The translations under genes and the position numbers were made by a program. A stretch of DNA of 43,792 nt from Psychrobacter sp. I-STPA10 (GTDB lineage: Bacteria > Pseudomonadota > Gammaproteobacteria > Pseudomonadales > Moraxellaceae). Every line of letters begins with the position of its first letter. The stretch's first letter is position 1. A model generated the notes under the pieces. That model did not search any database and was not told the origin of the DNA. It saw only the letters and a list, made by a program, of their open reading frames with translations. Positions 24,911 to 34,169 of the stretch are shown piece after piece. The DNA lies in assembly GCF_021012795.1 (NCBI RefSeq), contig NZ_VFYU01000013.1:1-43792 (forward strand). Reading direction: 5' to 3'.

Positions 24911-26644
24911 CTAATTCTGTAAGATAGCTAATAGATTACCCACTTTATCCCAACATTCTTGATATTCACTATTGGCATTTGATGCCACAGTAATGCCACC
25001 ACCGGCCCAAAGTGTGACTTGTCTATGCGTTGTAGTAGATTCGTCCCTATTATTTTTTAATGAAGACTGTAACGTACGTATCAATACATTAAATTGTCCT
25101 GTACCATCAAAATTCATAAATCCTAAGCTACCACAGTATGCGCCTCTGCTATGTTGATGTGAGCAGGCTTCTAGCTCATCAATAATTTCAACAGCCCGTT
25201 TTTTGGGCGTGCCAGTGATTGAGCCTGCTGGCAAGCTAGCAAATAAAGCAGTTAATGGGTGTACTGTGGGTTTTAGCTCAGCTTTAATGGTGCTCACCAA
25301 ATGATGCACATTACTAAAGCTTTCTAATGCAAACAGATGTGGAACACGTACACTGCCCGTTGTGGCATATTTTCCTAAGTCATTACGTAGTAAATCAACA
25401 ATCATCACATTTTCGGCACAATCTTTTTCAGAGGCAGCCAGGGTTTGTTTGTTGGCTTCATCTTGTTGTTGGCTTTCTCCTCTGGGAATGGTGCCTTTAA
25501 TGGGTTTTGCGGTCATTGTTATTGCTGAGTGAGTAGCATAAGTAGATTCAAAACGTAAAAAAAGCTCAGGGGAGCAGCTTAATAGTTCAAAGCTTGGTAG
25601 TGTTGTGTCACTGAGTTTATTATTGGTATTATTTGATTGCTTTAACGCAGTGGAGTTAACAGCAAAATAGCCAGCATAAGGTGCATGGGTTTGGGTATAT
25701 AGATTGGGGAGATATTCAATTAGTGTCTGACTATATAACAAATTACCTATCCACGGCTGGGTTAAATTGATTTGATAGCAGTCACCAGCATACAAGTAGT
25801 TTTGGGTGCGCTCAAAAGCGTGTTGATAATCAGCTTGTGACCATAAAGGTTGCATGATTAATGAGGGTGGGATAGAAAATAACTCGGTTATGTTTGTTCT
25901 TGATTCTTTGAGATGATGATTGAGTTTTGTATCTAATTGAGTAAGGCACTCATATAGTTTTATAAAATGTGCATTTTCTACTTTTGTATGTGCCGCGTCA
26001 CTATCAGCCGTTTTATGATAGATTAATTGCCAACCAACAATATCATTATGACTGTCATTGTTATTTTTTATACCTGTGGTGGAGGCTTGTAGTGGTTGCA
26101 GAAACATATCGTAATGTCCAAAAAATGCACAAGGTTGTTGCTCAAGATGAATATTTGCATTAGGACTTAAATTTTGTGCACTGATATCATAGCCAATAAA
26201 CCCCATCAACCCATGATGATAGCGTAAAGGCTTATCAACATCGCTTATATCCTCTTGATACTGATTCATATATGCAATCAACTCATCACACCATGCAGAT
26301 AAACTCAGAGCATAGGACTCAACGTTTGGTTTTTTCTGAGTATTTGTGTGTGCTGATGTTTGTCGCTCAGTTTTAATAATTTGATAGTGAGGTTGTACTT
26401 CATTAATGTTGAGTCGATTATTAGTTAGATGACTATTTGGATAGACACACCATGAGACCTTAGGCAAAATCCCAATAATGGGTCGCGTCTTATTTTGTAA
26501 CCAGCACACACCCCACTCAGCGGTATTATCGTGCTCAGATAGATGGGTGATGAGTAAGGGGAGTAAGTAATGTGCAGGCAAATTTTGTAGTTGAAAAAAC
26601 GCCGTTTGTTGATTAGGTTTTGTGCTCATGGTTTGTCTTAGCAT
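24911..26644 (-). CDS. pabB: aminodeoxychorismate synthase component I (PabB)
   Basis: Converts chorismate, with glutamine-derived ammonia from PabA, to 4-amino-4-deoxychorismate for folate synthesis. The chorismate-binding domain shows YQINLTQPW, the lysine motif in MTAKPIKGTIPRG that marks PabB rather than TrpE, ENVMIVDLLRND, LPAGSITGTPKKRA, and the C-terminal GAYCGSLGFMNFDG. At 577 aa it is much longer than E. coli PabB (453 aa); the extra length lies in the N-terminal half as Asn/Thr/His-rich insertions. ATG 26644 is used; a second ATG at 26629 is equally possible, as neither has a good ribosome site. The glutaminase subunit is not in the window. Confidence 0.92.
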   Translation of the reverse strand: MLRQTMSTKPNQQTAFFQLQNLPAHYLLPLLITHLSEHDNTAEWGVCWLQNKTRPIIGILPKVSWCVYPNSHLTNNRLNINEVQPHYQIIKTERQTSAHTNTQKKPNVESYALSLSAWCDELIAYMNQYQEDISDVDKPLRYHHGLMGFIGYDISAQNLSPNANIHLEQQPCAFFGHYDMFLQPLQASTTGIKNNNDSHNDIVGWQLIYHKTADSDAAHTKVENAHFIKLYECLTQLDTKLNHHLKESRTNITELFSIPPSLIMQPLWSQADYQHAFERTQNYLYAGDCYQINLTQPWIGNLLYSQTLIEYLPNLYTQTHAPYAGYFAVNSTALKQSNNTNNKLSDTTLPSFELLSCSPELFLRFESTYATHSAITMTAKPIKGTIPRGESQQQDEANKQTLAASEKDCAENVMIVDLLRNDLGKYATTGSVRVPHLFALESFSNVHHLVSTIKAELKPTVHPLTALFASLPAGSITGTPKKRAVEIIDELEACSHQHSRGAYCGSLGFMNFDGTGQFNVLIRTLQSSLKNNRDESTTTHRQVTLWAGGGITVASNANSEYQECWDKVGNLLAILQN

Positions 26645-26798
26645 GATATAAATTAAAAGTGTGATTTGAAGTGAGACGATGGTGAATTATATATTTATGC
26701 TTGTGTTAATCAATTGTTAGTCAATACAATTTATGATTGATAACTATGATTGATAAAATTTATTTACCAAACTAAAAAGGCAGATAACAATGTTTGAA

Positions 26799-26828
26799 CT
26801 GACATAAAGCGGGCAGTTTAGCTAAAAT
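26799..26828 (+). promoter_or_regulatory. promoter candidate for the EcsC-family gene
   Basis: CTGACA (26799-26804) and TAAAAT (26823-26828), each five of six matches to the sigma-70 consensus, with an 18-nt spacer. About 60 nt before the start codon at 26889. Confidence 0.4.
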
Positions 26829-26888
26829 AGAAACCATAAAAAATAGCAATGCAGTAAAAATTTTCTATATAAATGGACGGAATGGTAT

Positions 26889-27971
26889 ATGAAAAGTAAT
26901 AGTACGATAAAAAAAGGACTCAATAGTGCAGGACAATTAACTCGTGATGCTTTAGAACACGTGGGTTCTCTATTAGACAGTATGAACGCCAAAACCATGA
27001 AGACCAGCAAATACCAAGCGGTGGATTTGGCTGATATTAACAAAAACCCAAGTAAAGAGGATTTATTTCGCCAAAGTACGGTCAAAGCATCACAAGAGTT
27101 AATCGGTCAGCGTTTCTCTCGTTATGGTAAATATGCCAAAAAAGTCGTACCTAACAGCATGGTACAAAAAGCGATGGACAGTGCTTTTATGCAAATTGCT
27201 AAATTAGCATCAGCATGGAGCCAGATGGACTTACCCGACTCACATCGTTTTGCTGGTATTAGTCAGCTTGATGAACAGCAGCGTAAAGCCTTGGCTACGG
27301 ATATTGCAAATCAAAACCGTGCCTTAGCTGCTTTAGGCGGAGTTTCAGGTTTGGCAGGTTTGGCAGGTATGCTTGCTGATAGTTTATGGTTGTTATTGGT
27401 ATCGCTACGCACCATTTATCAGATTGCTGCGGTTTACGACCAGCCGTTAACGGGTAATCAAGGCATCAAAATGGCGTACGATATATTATCACATGCTGAT
27501 TTAAGCAAAATGCAAGAAAAACAAACTCTATTAGCAGGATTGGGTGTTGCCAAAGGATTGCTTGATAATGCTGATCATGAAGGTTTGCGTAGAGAGTTTA
27601 CTAATATGGGTACTGCAAATAGTAATATTAGCTACTATATGCAACAAGTAGATAATGTGGTTGAGCATTTTGATCTTGATAATATCAATTTGAGTTGGTT
27701 AACCAAAATTTTACCTGTAAGTTCAATGATAATTGGCATTTATTACAATAATGATTTAATTGATGAAGTGATTGGCGTAGCACAAGCGACTTTTGGTCCT
27801 GAGCCTAAGTTTGCAAAAAAATTACTTACCAACCATAGCCCACAAAAAAATAGTACCCAAACTAGTGAGCATACTAAGGGCAGTGAAGTAGTAAATAATA
27901 CCAATACAGCTAACACTCATTCTCATACAGACATAGAAGAATCTGATGATTCTGATAAAAAAGAAGCCTAA
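26889..27971 (+). CDS. EcsC-family protein
   Basis: 360-aa protein resembling the EcsC family (Pfam EcsC), named after the third gene of the Bacillus ecs locus; its molecular function is unknown. The core (~90-280) includes DIANQNRALAALGGVSGLAG and MLADSLWLLLVSLRTIYQIA, two amphipathic or weakly membrane-embedded helices, followed by an all-helical region. The C-terminal 45 residues are Asn/Thr/His/Ser-rich and acidic, probably disordered. ACGGA precedes the ATG. It stands between pabB (divergent) and the str locus, with no functional partner visible. Confidence 0.8.
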   Translation: MKSNSTIKKGLNSAGQLTRDALEHVGSLLDSMNAKTMKTSKYQAVDLADINKNPSKEDLFRQSTVKASQELIGQRFSRYGKYAKKVVPNSMVQKAMDSAFMQIAKLASAWSQMDLPDSHRFAGISQLDEQQRKALATDIANQNRALAALGGVSGLAGLAGMLADSLWLLLVSLRTIYQIAAVYDQPLTGNQGIKMAYDILSHADLSKMQEKQTLLAGLGVAKGLLDNADHEGLRREFTNMGTANSNISYYMQQVDNVVEHFDLDNINLSWLTKILPVSSMIIGIYYNNDLIDEVIGVAQATFGPEPKFAKKLLTNHSPQKNSTQTSEHTKGSEVVNNTNTANTHSHTDIEESDDSDKKEA

Positions 27972-27983
27972 ATATTTTTATAA

Positions 27984-27999
27984 GCCATAGCAGTATGGC
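27984..27999 (+). terminator. weak hairpin after the EcsC gene
   Basis: GCCATA-GCAG-TATGGC, 6-bp stem, 13 nt after the stop. No clean T run follows, so termination is uncertain. Confidence 0.3.
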
Positions 28000-28080
28000 A
28001 GTGGTTAGTTTATCTAAAACTAAAAATAGCCACCTCAAAAAGTCAGTAAAAATCTATGCTAACAGCTGATTACATATAGG

Positions 28081-28109
28081 TTGAACTTAATTGTAATTAG
28101 CTGTATAAT
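28081..28109 (+). promoter_or_regulatory. sigma-70 promoter of rpsL
   Basis: TTGAAC (28081-28086) and a perfect TATAAT (28104-28109) with the ideal 17-nt spacer. Transcription from about 28116 would leave a leader of roughly 100 nt before rpsL. Confidence 0.7.
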
Positions 28110-28119
28110 ATAGTGTCTT

Positions 28120-28184
28120 AAAAATGGGTAAGTTTATTGTTATATTCGCATTTTGAGTGTAACAGAGCTTAATTCCCCATTTTT
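28120..28184 (+). promoter_or_regulatory. attenuator-like structure in the rpsL leader
   Basis: AAAAATGGG (28120-28128) pairs perfectly with CCCATTTTT (28176-28184), which runs into a T-rich stretch. An inner stem (GTTATA with TGTAAC) lies within the 47-nt loop. It falls between the predicted transcription start and the rpsL ribosome site, so it could end or control str transcripts. The function is inferred. Confidence 0.4.
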
Positions 28185-28216
28185 TTGTTTTTTAATAAAC
28201 GGGAGAAGGATGCCTT

Positions 28217-28591
28217 ATGGCAACAACTAACCAATTGATTCGTAAGGGTCGCAAAACAATCAAGGAAAAATCAAAAGTTCCTGCATTGCAAGCGTGCCCA
28301 CAACGCCGTGGTGTGTGTACTCGTGTATATACTACTACACCAAAAAAACCTAACTCAGCCATGCGTAAAGTATGCCGTGTTCGCTTAACTTCAGGTTATG
28401 AAGTATCAAGCTATATCGGTGGTGAAGGTCATAACTTACAAGAGCACAGCGTGGTACTTATCCGCGGTGGTCGTGTAAAAGACTTGCCAGGTGTGCGTTA
28501 TCATACTGTACGTGGTGCACTTGACTGTGCAGGCGTAAAAGATCGTAAACAAGGTCGTTCTAAATATGGTGCGAAAAAACCAAAAGCATAA
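28217..28591 (+). CDS. rpsL: 30S ribosomal protein S12
   Basis: 124 aa, colinear with E. coli S12. The decoding-site stretches [19 protein letters not shown] and [20 protein letters not shown] are intact. Lysines at the positions where streptomycin-resistance changes occur (K43, K88) are both wild type. GGAGAAGG precedes the ATG. First gene of the str locus; a hairpin spans its stop codon, and rpsG begins only 253 nt later. Confidence 0.99.
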   Translation: MATTNQLIRKGRKTIKEKSKVPALQACPQRRGVCTRVYTTTPKKPNSAMRKVCRVRLTSGYEVSSYIGGEGHNLQEHSVVLIRGGRVKDLPGVRYHTVRGALDCAGVKDRKQGRSKYGAKKPKA

Positions 28592-28604
28592 GCTCATGCT
28601 TTTG
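28581..28604 (+). other. hairpin spanning the rpsL stop codon
   Basis: CAAAAGCAT (28581-28589) and ATGCTTTTG (28596-28604) form a 9-bp stem around a 6-nt loop that includes the end of the stop codon. It may be a partial terminator or a processing or protective stem at the rpsL 3' end. Confidence 0.45.
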
Positions 28605-28844
28605 ATGTGTAGTACGCCATATAATACATAGTGTGCTACAGCATAAAATTAGTACGAACGAAAATTAAAAATTAATGATGCATGGGTTTGGTGTCGATAC
28701 ATACCACCATGCAGTAAGGCTGGCTGATAGTAAACACTTATCTATAATGATCGCTATGGCACTGATTCAGTCGTGTTTAATAGTATAGAAAGTAATAATA
28801 GAAGCTATGAATGCCAGACAACCCTGAAGACAAGGAAATTTATT

Positions 28845-29318
28845 ATGCCAAGACGTCGTGTCGTCGCTGCCCGTGAGATCCTACCTGATCCTAAGTTTGG
28901 CAGTAAAACCATCGCAAAATTCATCAACCATGTTATGCTTGATGGTAAAAAATCAACTGCAGAACGTATTGTATATGGTGCGCTAGAGCAAGTTAGCGAA
29001 AAACGCAACATCGAAGATCCTGTTGAGTTTTTTGAAGAAGTACTAGAAAAAGTTCGCCCAATGGTAGAAGTAAAAGCTCGCCGTGTTGGTGGTGCAACTT
29101 ATCAAGTACCTATGGAAGTACGCCCCTCCCGTCGTACCGCCCTAGCCATGCGTTGGCTTGCTGAAGCGGCTGCTAAGCGTTCAGAAAAATCAATGGCACT
29201 TCGCCTAGCTGGTGAATTGTCTGATGCTTTTGAAGGTAAAGGCGCAGCCATGAAAAAACGTGATGAAGTTCACCGTATGGCAGATGCAAACAAAGCATTC
29301 TCTCATTATCGTTTCTAA
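28845..29318 (+). CDS. rpsG: 30S ribosomal protein S7
   Basis: 157 aa, typical bacterial S7 starting [16 protein letters not shown], an assembly-initiating protein binding the 16S 3' domain; in E. coli it also autoregulates the str operon. AAGGA lies 8 nt before ATG 28845. The reading frame is open upstream to 28773, but those 24 codons are unlike S7 and skip the ribosome site. Spacers on both sides are unusually long for a str operon (253 and 456 nt). Confidence 0.98.
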   Translation: MPRRRVVAAREILPDPKFGSKTIAKFINHVMLDGKKSTAERIVYGALEQVSEKRNIEDPVEFFEEVLEKVRPMVEVKARRVGGATYQVPMEVRPSRRTALAMRWLAEAAAKRSEKSMALRLAGELSDAFEGKGAAMKKRDEVHRMADANKAFSHYRF

Positions 29319-29357
29319 TTGATAGAAATTGATAAAAACGTGTATCAAGAGAAAAAA

Positions 29358-29393
29358 TAGGTGTTATTAGCGGTGTTTTGCTTATAACACCTA
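29358..29393 (+). other. hairpin in the rpsG-fusA spacer (1)
   Basis: TAGGTGTTAT (29358-29367) pairs perfectly with ATAACACCTA (29384-29393), loop 16 nt, 40 nt after the rpsG stop. No T run follows. The spacer 29319-29774 holds this, a second hairpin and A/T-rich sequence, but no gene. Confidence 0.45.
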
Positions 29394-29422
29394 AGTAAGA
29401 ATAATTTAAATAATTGTCTTAA

Positions 29423-29443
29423 TGGCAGTCTTAAAGACTGCCA
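29423..29443 (+). other. hairpin in the rpsG-fusA spacer (2)
   Basis: TGGCAGTC-TTAAA-GACTGCCA, an 8-bp stem with a 5-nt loop, about 105 nt after rpsG. Without a clear T run it may be a processing site or part of a regulatory structure rather than a terminator. Confidence 0.45.
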
Positions 29444-29774
29444 GATAAGTTTGGACTCTGTAACAAACTTAGGGTTACCAATAAAGAAAGACAGAGCAAT
29501 TTATATTTTATATAAAGTGATAAATACTAAATTATAGTGAATAAAGCAGTTGATAAATTGTAAGATAATCGGTATTAATATTGATTTTTTGATAGTATGA
29601 TACTAGATAATACTAGAAATTATTAAACAACTCTAAAAGTGAGTGGTTAATAAAACTGTCATAAGAAGAGATTAAAATAACTATTTTCACTCATTTGTTT
29701 TAGTTTTATCCATCAATACCCCAAAGTTTTACAGTAAAAGATACTCAATAAAAAAATTCCATTAGGAAATTATT

Positions 29775-31901
29775 ATGGCTCGTACAACTCCCTTAAATCG
29801 GTACCGTAACATTGGTATCTCAGCGCATATTGATGCTGGTAAGACCACCACCACCGAGCGTATTTTGTTCTATACAGGTATCAGTCACAAGATTGGTGAA
29901 GTTCATGATGGCGCAGCTACTATGGACTGGATGGAGCAAGAGCAAGAGCGTGGTATTACCATTACATCAGCAGCGACAACTTGCTTCTGGTCAGGTATGG
30001 CACAGCAGTTTGATGAACATCGTATCAACATCATTGACACCCCAGGTCACGTTGACTTTACCATTGAAGTAGAGCGTTCAATGCGTGTACTTGATGGTGC
30101 GTGCATGGTTTATTGTGCTGTTGGTGGTGTTCAGCCTCAGTCTGAAACAGTATGGCGCCAGGCAAATAAATATAAAGTACCTCGTCTGGCATTTGTTAAC
30201 AAAATGGACCGTGTTGGTGCAGACTTTTATCGTGTTATTGACCAAATCAAAAGTCGTCTAGGTGGTCAACCTGTGCCATTGGTTATTCCAATTGGTAAAG
30301 AAGAAGACTTTGAAGGTGTGGTTGACTTAATCACCATGAAAGCCATCTATTGGGATACTGAATCTCAAGGCATGAAATTTGAAGAGCGTGAAATTCCTGC
30401 TGAATTACAAGATAAAGCAGAAGAATACCGTGAGCAACTACTTGAGACTGCTGCTGAAGCGTCTGAAGAACTAATGAATGAATACCTAGAAAATGGTGAA
30501 TTGTCAGAAGCACAAATTCATCAGGCTATTCGTCAGCGTACTATTGACAACGAAATCATTCCAATGCTTTGTGGTACTGCCTTTAAAAACAAAGGTGTAC
30601 AAAAAATGTTGGATGCAGTGATTCAGTATCTACCAGCACCACAAGATGTTCCTGCAATTAAAGGTGTGCTAGACGACAAAGCAGAAACTGAAGCCACTCG
30701 TGAAGCCTCAGACGAACAGCCATTTGCTGCATTGGCGTTCAAAATCATGAACGATAAATATGTCGGTAACTTAACCTTCGTACGTGTTTACTCTGGTGTG
30801 ATTAAACAGGGTGAAAGTATTTATAACCCTGTGAAAATGAAGCGTGAGCGTGTGGGTCGTATCGTACAGATGCATGCAAACTCACAAGAAGAGTTAGATG
30901 AAATTCGTGCTGGTGATATTGCTGCTCTAGTGGGTATGAAAGATGTAACCACTGGTGATACATTATGTGATGAAAGCAACATCATCACCCTTGAGCGTAT
31001 GGAATTCCCTGATCCTGTGATCAGCCTTGCAGTTGAACCAAAAACCAAAGCTGACCAAGAAAAAATGTCAGTTGCTTTGGGTCGCCTAGCAAAAGAAGAT
31101 CCTTCATTCCGTGTGCATACAGATGAAGAATCTGGTCAGACCATCATCAGTGGTATGGGTGAGCTTCACTTAGAGATTCTTGTTGACCGTATGAAACGTG
31201 AATTTAAAGTAGAAGCTAATATCGGTCAGCCACAAGTTGCTTACCGTGAAACGATCCGCCAAGAAGTTGAGCAAGAAGGTAAATTTGTTCGTCAGACTGG
31301 TGGTCGTGGTAAATTCGGTCATGTTTGGTTACGTCTTGAGCCACTTGATCCAGCAGGCGATGTTGAATACGAATTTGAAGAAAAAATCGTCGGTGGTGTG
31401 GTACCAAAAGAATACCACTCAGCGGTTGATAAAGGTATTCAAGAGCGTATGCAAAATGGTGTCTTGGCAGGTTATCCTGTGGTTGGTGTTAAAGCGACAT
31501 TATATGATGGTTCATACCATGACGTTGACTCTGATGAGCTATCATTTAAAATGGCAGGTTCGATTGCCTTCAAAAAAGGCTTTATGAATGCTAACCCAGC
31601 ATTACTTGAACCAGTGATGAAGGTTGAAGTTGAAACACCTGAAGATTATATGGGTGATATCATGGGTGACTTAAACCGTCGCCGTGGTATGGTACAAGGT
31701 ATGGACGATTTACCTGGTGGTACCAAACAAATCCGTGCTGAAGTACCTTTAGCAGAGATGTTTGGTTATGCCACTCAGCTTCGCTCTATGTCACAAGGTC
31801 GTGCAACTTATTCTATGGAATTTGCCAAATACGCAGAGACACCTAAATCAGTTGCAGATGCCATTATTTCTAAATTTAATGGTAAAGATGACGACGAATA
31901 G
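29775..31901 (+). CDS. fusA: elongation factor G
   Basis: GTPase driving ribosomal translocation and, with RRF, ribosome recycling; 708 aa. The G1 motif is [13 protein letters not shown]2 [12 protein letters not shown]3 DTPGHVDF and G4 [10 protein letters not shown], followed by EF-G domains II-V, ending [20 protein letters not shown] lies 8 nt before the ATG. Unlike usual str operons it is separated from rpsG by 456 nt and from tuf by 328 nt, which suggests its own promoter; TTGATT at 29581 followed by GATAAT at 29606 is a poor candidate because of its 19-nt spacing. Confidence 0.99.
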   Translation: MARTTPLNRYRNIGISAHIDAGKTTTTERILFYTGISHKIGEVHDGAATMDWMEQEQERGITITSAATTCFWSGMAQQFDEHRINIIDTPGHVDFTIEVERSMRVLDGACMVYCAVGGVQPQSETVWRQANKYKVPRLAFVNKMDRVGADFYRVIDQIKSRLGGQPVPLVIPIGKEEDFEGVVDLITMKAIYWDTESQGMKFEEREIPAELQDKAEEYREQLLETAAEASEELMNEYLENGELSEAQIHQAIRQRTIDNEIIPMLCGTAFKNKGVQKMLDAVIQYLPAPQDVPAIKGVLDDKAETEATREASDEQPFAALAFKIMNDKYVGNLTFVRVYSGVIKQGESIYNPVKMKRERVGRIVQMHANSQEELDEIRAGDIAALVGMKDVTTGDTLCDESNIITLERMEFPDPVISLAVEPKTKADQEKMSVALGRLAKEDPSFRVHTDEESGQTIISGMGELHLEILVDRMKREFKVEANIGQPQVAYRETIRQEVEQEGKFVRQTGGRGKFGHVWLRLEPLDPAGDVEYEFEEKIVGGVVPKEYHSAVDKGIQERMQNGVLAGYPVVGVKATLYDGSYHDVDSDELSFKMAGSIAFKKGFMNANPALLEPVMKVEVETPEDYMGDIMGDLNRRRGMVQGMDDLPGGTKQIRAEVPLAEMFGYATQLRSMSQGRATYSMEFAKYAETPKSVADAIISKFNGKDDDE

Positions 31902-31918
31902 AACAAAGTGAAAAGCAA

Positions 31919-31952
31919 GATGATGTGATATTAAATAGAATATCACATCATC
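31919..31952 (+). terminator. 14-bp perfect hairpin after fusA
   Basis: GATGATGTGATATT (31919-31932) and AATATCACATCATC (31939-31952) with a 6-nt loop, 17 nt after the fusA stop. The stem is strong but no T run follows, so it may protect the fusA 3' end or end transcription inefficiently. Confidence 0.45.
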
Positions 31953-31964
31953 AATAACTGATAA

Positions 31965-32073
31965 AAAATGGGTTTTATTATTAGTGAGTAACATTTAAGT
32001 AAACAGATAATACGCTGTTTACTTAAAACAGAACATCTGCTATATAAAAGCACTTGTTAATGAGACCCATTTT
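31965..32073 (+). promoter_or_regulatory. nested long-range pairing in the fusA-tuf spacer
   Basis: AAAATGGGT (31965-31973) pairs with ACCCATTTT (32065-32073). Inside lies a 12-bp hairpin, TTAAGTAAACAG (31995-32006) with CTGTTTACTTAA (32015-32026). The outer pairing repeats the motif seen in the rpsL leader. The spacer 31902-32229 holds no gene. Confidence 0.4.
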
Positions 32074-32081
32074 CTTATATT
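32054..32081 (+). promoter_or_regulatory. promoter candidate for tuf
   Basis: TTGTTA (32054-32059) and TATATT (32076-32081) with a 16-nt spacer, about 150 nt before the tuf start. It overlaps the 3' arm of the long-range pairing. Confidence 0.35.
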
Positions 32082-32229
32082 ATCTGTCAGATTGCTTTTG
32101 CAACAGCACTATATCTAGATAAGGTTTATTTTTTAGACTTTTGTTTTAATAAATTTTAATGTGGTTAAATATTTGTTAGCTAATCAATAGCGACAGTAGG
32201 TAACCCTGATACATAAAAGAGGAAATATC

Positions 32230-33420
32230 ATGGCAAAGGCCAAGTTTGAACGTAACAAGCCGCACGTTAACGTAGGTACTATTGGACACGTTGACCACGG
32301 AAAAACAACCCTAACAGCAGCAATTGCAACCGTAGCAGCAAAAACTTCAGGCGGTGAAGCTAAAGACTACGCGTCAATTGACTCAGCACCAGAAGAAAAA
32401 GCACGTGGTATTACCATTAACACCAGTCACATCGAATATGACACTGAAGCACGTCACTACGCTCACGTAGACTGTCCCGGTCACGCTGACTATGTTAAAA
32501 ACATGATTACTGGTGCAGCACAGATGGATGGCGCTATTTTAGTTGTATCAGCAACAGACGGACCAATGCCACAAACCCGTGAACACATCCTACTATCACG
32601 TCAGGTAGGTGTACCATACATCATGGTATTCATGAACAAATGTGACATGGTAGATGACGAAGAACTACTAGAACTAGTAGAAATGGAAGTACGTGAGTTG
32701 TTATCAGACTACGACTTTCCAGGTGATGATACCCCAATCATCAAAGGTTCAGCCCTAGAAGCCTTAAACGGTGGCGAAGGTCCTTATGGTGAGCCAGCAG
32801 TACTAGAACTACTAAACACTCTAGACACCTACATTCCAGAGCCAGAGCGTGACATCGACAAGCCATTCTTGATGCCTATCGAAGACGTATTCTCAATCTC
32901 AGGACGTGGTACCGTAGTAACAGGACGTGTTGAATCAGGTATCGTAAAAGTTGGTGACGAAATTGAAATCGTTGGTATTAAACCAACCAGCAAAACAACC
33001 TGTACTGGTGTAGAGATGTTCCGCAAACTGCTAGACGAAGGTCGTGCAGGCGAGAACTGTGGTGTTCTATTACGTGGTACAAAGCGTGAAGACGTACAAC
33101 GTGGACAAGTATTGGCTAAGCCTGGCTCAATCACTCCACATACCAAATTTGACGCAGAAGTATACGTACTAAGCAAAGAAGAAGGTGGACGTCACACCCC
33201 ATTCTTAAATGGATATCGTCCACAGTTTTACTTCCGTACTACTGACGTAACTGGTGCCATCAGCCTACAAGAAGGTACAGAGATGGTTATGCCTGGTGAT
33301 AACGTAGAGATGAGCGTAGAGCTAATCCACCCAATCGCCATGGACAAAGGCTTACGCTTCGCTATCCGTGAAGGTGGTCGTACTGTTGGTGCTGGTGTTG
33401 TTGCAGCAGTTAAAGACTAA
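32230..33420 (+). CDS. tuf: elongation factor Tu
   Basis: GTPase that brings aminoacyl-tRNA to the ribosome, 396 aa. G1 is [10 protein letters not shown]3 [12 protein letters not shown] and G4 MNKCDMVD, followed by domains II and III ending [13 protein letters not shown]. Codon use is visibly restricted, as expected for a very highly expressed gene. GAGGAA precedes the ATG. It closes the str locus with a textbook terminator. Whether a second tuf copy exists elsewhere cannot be seen. Confidence 0.99.
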   Translation: MAKAKFERNKPHVNVGTIGHVDHGKTTLTAAIATVAAKTSGGEAKDYASIDSAPEEKARGITINTSHIEYDTEARHYAHVDCPGHADYVKNMITGAAQMDGAILVVSATDGPMPQTREHILLSRQVGVPYIMVFMNKCDMVDDEELLELVEMEVRELLSDYDFPGDDTPIIKGSALEALNGGEGPYGEPAVLELLNTLDTYIPEPERDIDKPFLMPIEDVFSISGRGTVVTGRVESGIVKVGDEIEIVGIKPTSKTTCTGVEMFRKLLDEGRAGENCGVLLRGTKREDVQRGQVLAKPGSITPHTKFDAEVYVLSKEEGGRHTPFLNGYRPQFYFRTTDVTGAISLQEGTEMVMPGDNVEMSVELIHPIAMDKGLRFAIREGGRTVGAGVVAAVKD

Positions 33421-33454
33421 TTTTATATAAATTATAAGCTCAAGTTTTTGTATT

Positions 33455-33484
33455 AAAAAAGCTACCTTCGGGTGGCTTTTTTTT
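33455..33484 (+). terminator. intrinsic terminator of tuf
   Basis: A-run, then GCTACC-TTCG-GGTGGC with a UUCG tetraloop, then eight T. A strong Rho-independent terminator about 35 nt after the tuf stop. Confidence 0.93.
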
Positions 33485-33544
33485 ATGATAAATTATTATT
33501 ATGGATGAGTTGAGGTAGGAATCTTAGTAATCAGGGATAAGTTT

Positions 33545-34141
33545 ATGGAAATATTTTTATCAAAAAAGTTAAGAGAAGTATTGGATAACGCAGGTTATCA
33601 CTCTAAATATTTTATTGCTGATAATGATTATCAGCGAATATTGGAAATCTATGATGAGTATGGAATTGAGTTATCCTCATCTGTTAAAGATGTACTAAAA
33701 GTCTTTGGTGGACGAAAAATTTATTATGATAATAACTCTATCTCTCATCGTGAGAGCAGCTATTGTGTGCAGTTTTATTTTGATTTGCAAAATTATGGTG
33801 GCAAAGTTCGCCAGCAATATATTGATTATGAACAGCAATTTATCCAACGTTATGAGGAGTTGTTAAAGGTAACAAGGCTGATTCCCATTGCTGTGATGCC
33901 ATCAGGACCGATGACCTTTTATGTGGATAATCGTCAGCAAATTTTTGGCTGTTTAGATGATTTTGTGATTGGTTATAAGGGCAAAGATATTTGGCACAGT
34001 TTGCAGTTATTGTTTGCAGGAAAGGATATTCCTATTAATCCTGCTAAGACTTTGCAAGAGTTAGAACATGAACGTATTCAAAAAGAATATGGTAGCTCAG
34101 CAGTAAAGAAAAAACGTAAAAAATCAAAAAAGAAAAAGTAA
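33545..34141 (+). CDS. SUKH-3-like domain protein (possible orphan immunity protein)
   Basis: 198 aa, no signal peptide. The order of features (a helical N-terminus, a central mixed alpha/beta region, then VMPSGPMTFYVDNRQQIFGC and LDDFVIGYKGKDIWHSLQLL) resembles the SUKH-3 family, whose members are mostly immunity proteins against polymorphic nuclease toxins. The last ~11 residues are almost all Lys/Arg. No toxin, secretion gene or other immunity gene is adjacent; it sits between the tuf terminator and rimI (28-nt gap). The ribosome site is weak. Family assignment is by eye and moderate; the immunity role is inference. Confidence 0.65.
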   Translation: MEIFLSKKLREVLDNAGYHSKYFIADNDYQRILEIYDEYGIELSSSVKDVLKVFGGRKIYYDNNSISHRESSYCVQFYFDLQNYGGKVRQQYIDYEQQFIQRYEELLKVTRLIPIAVMPSGPMTFYVDNRQQIFGCLDDFVIGYKGKDIWHSLQLLFAGKDIPINPAKTLQELEHERIQKEYGSSAVKKKRKKSKKKK

Positions 34142-34169
34142 GCCAAAATAATAAATTGGGTATGATGTC

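Noticed and set aside
26822..27085. 87-codon minus-strand open frame over the EcsC gene start
   Set aside because: Antisense shadow overlapping the EcsC promoter and coding start; no ribosome site.
28773..28844. Upstream in-frame extension of rpsG by 24 codons
   Set aside because: S7 begins MPRRRV in bacteria, and the AAGGA ribosome site lies directly before ATG 28845.
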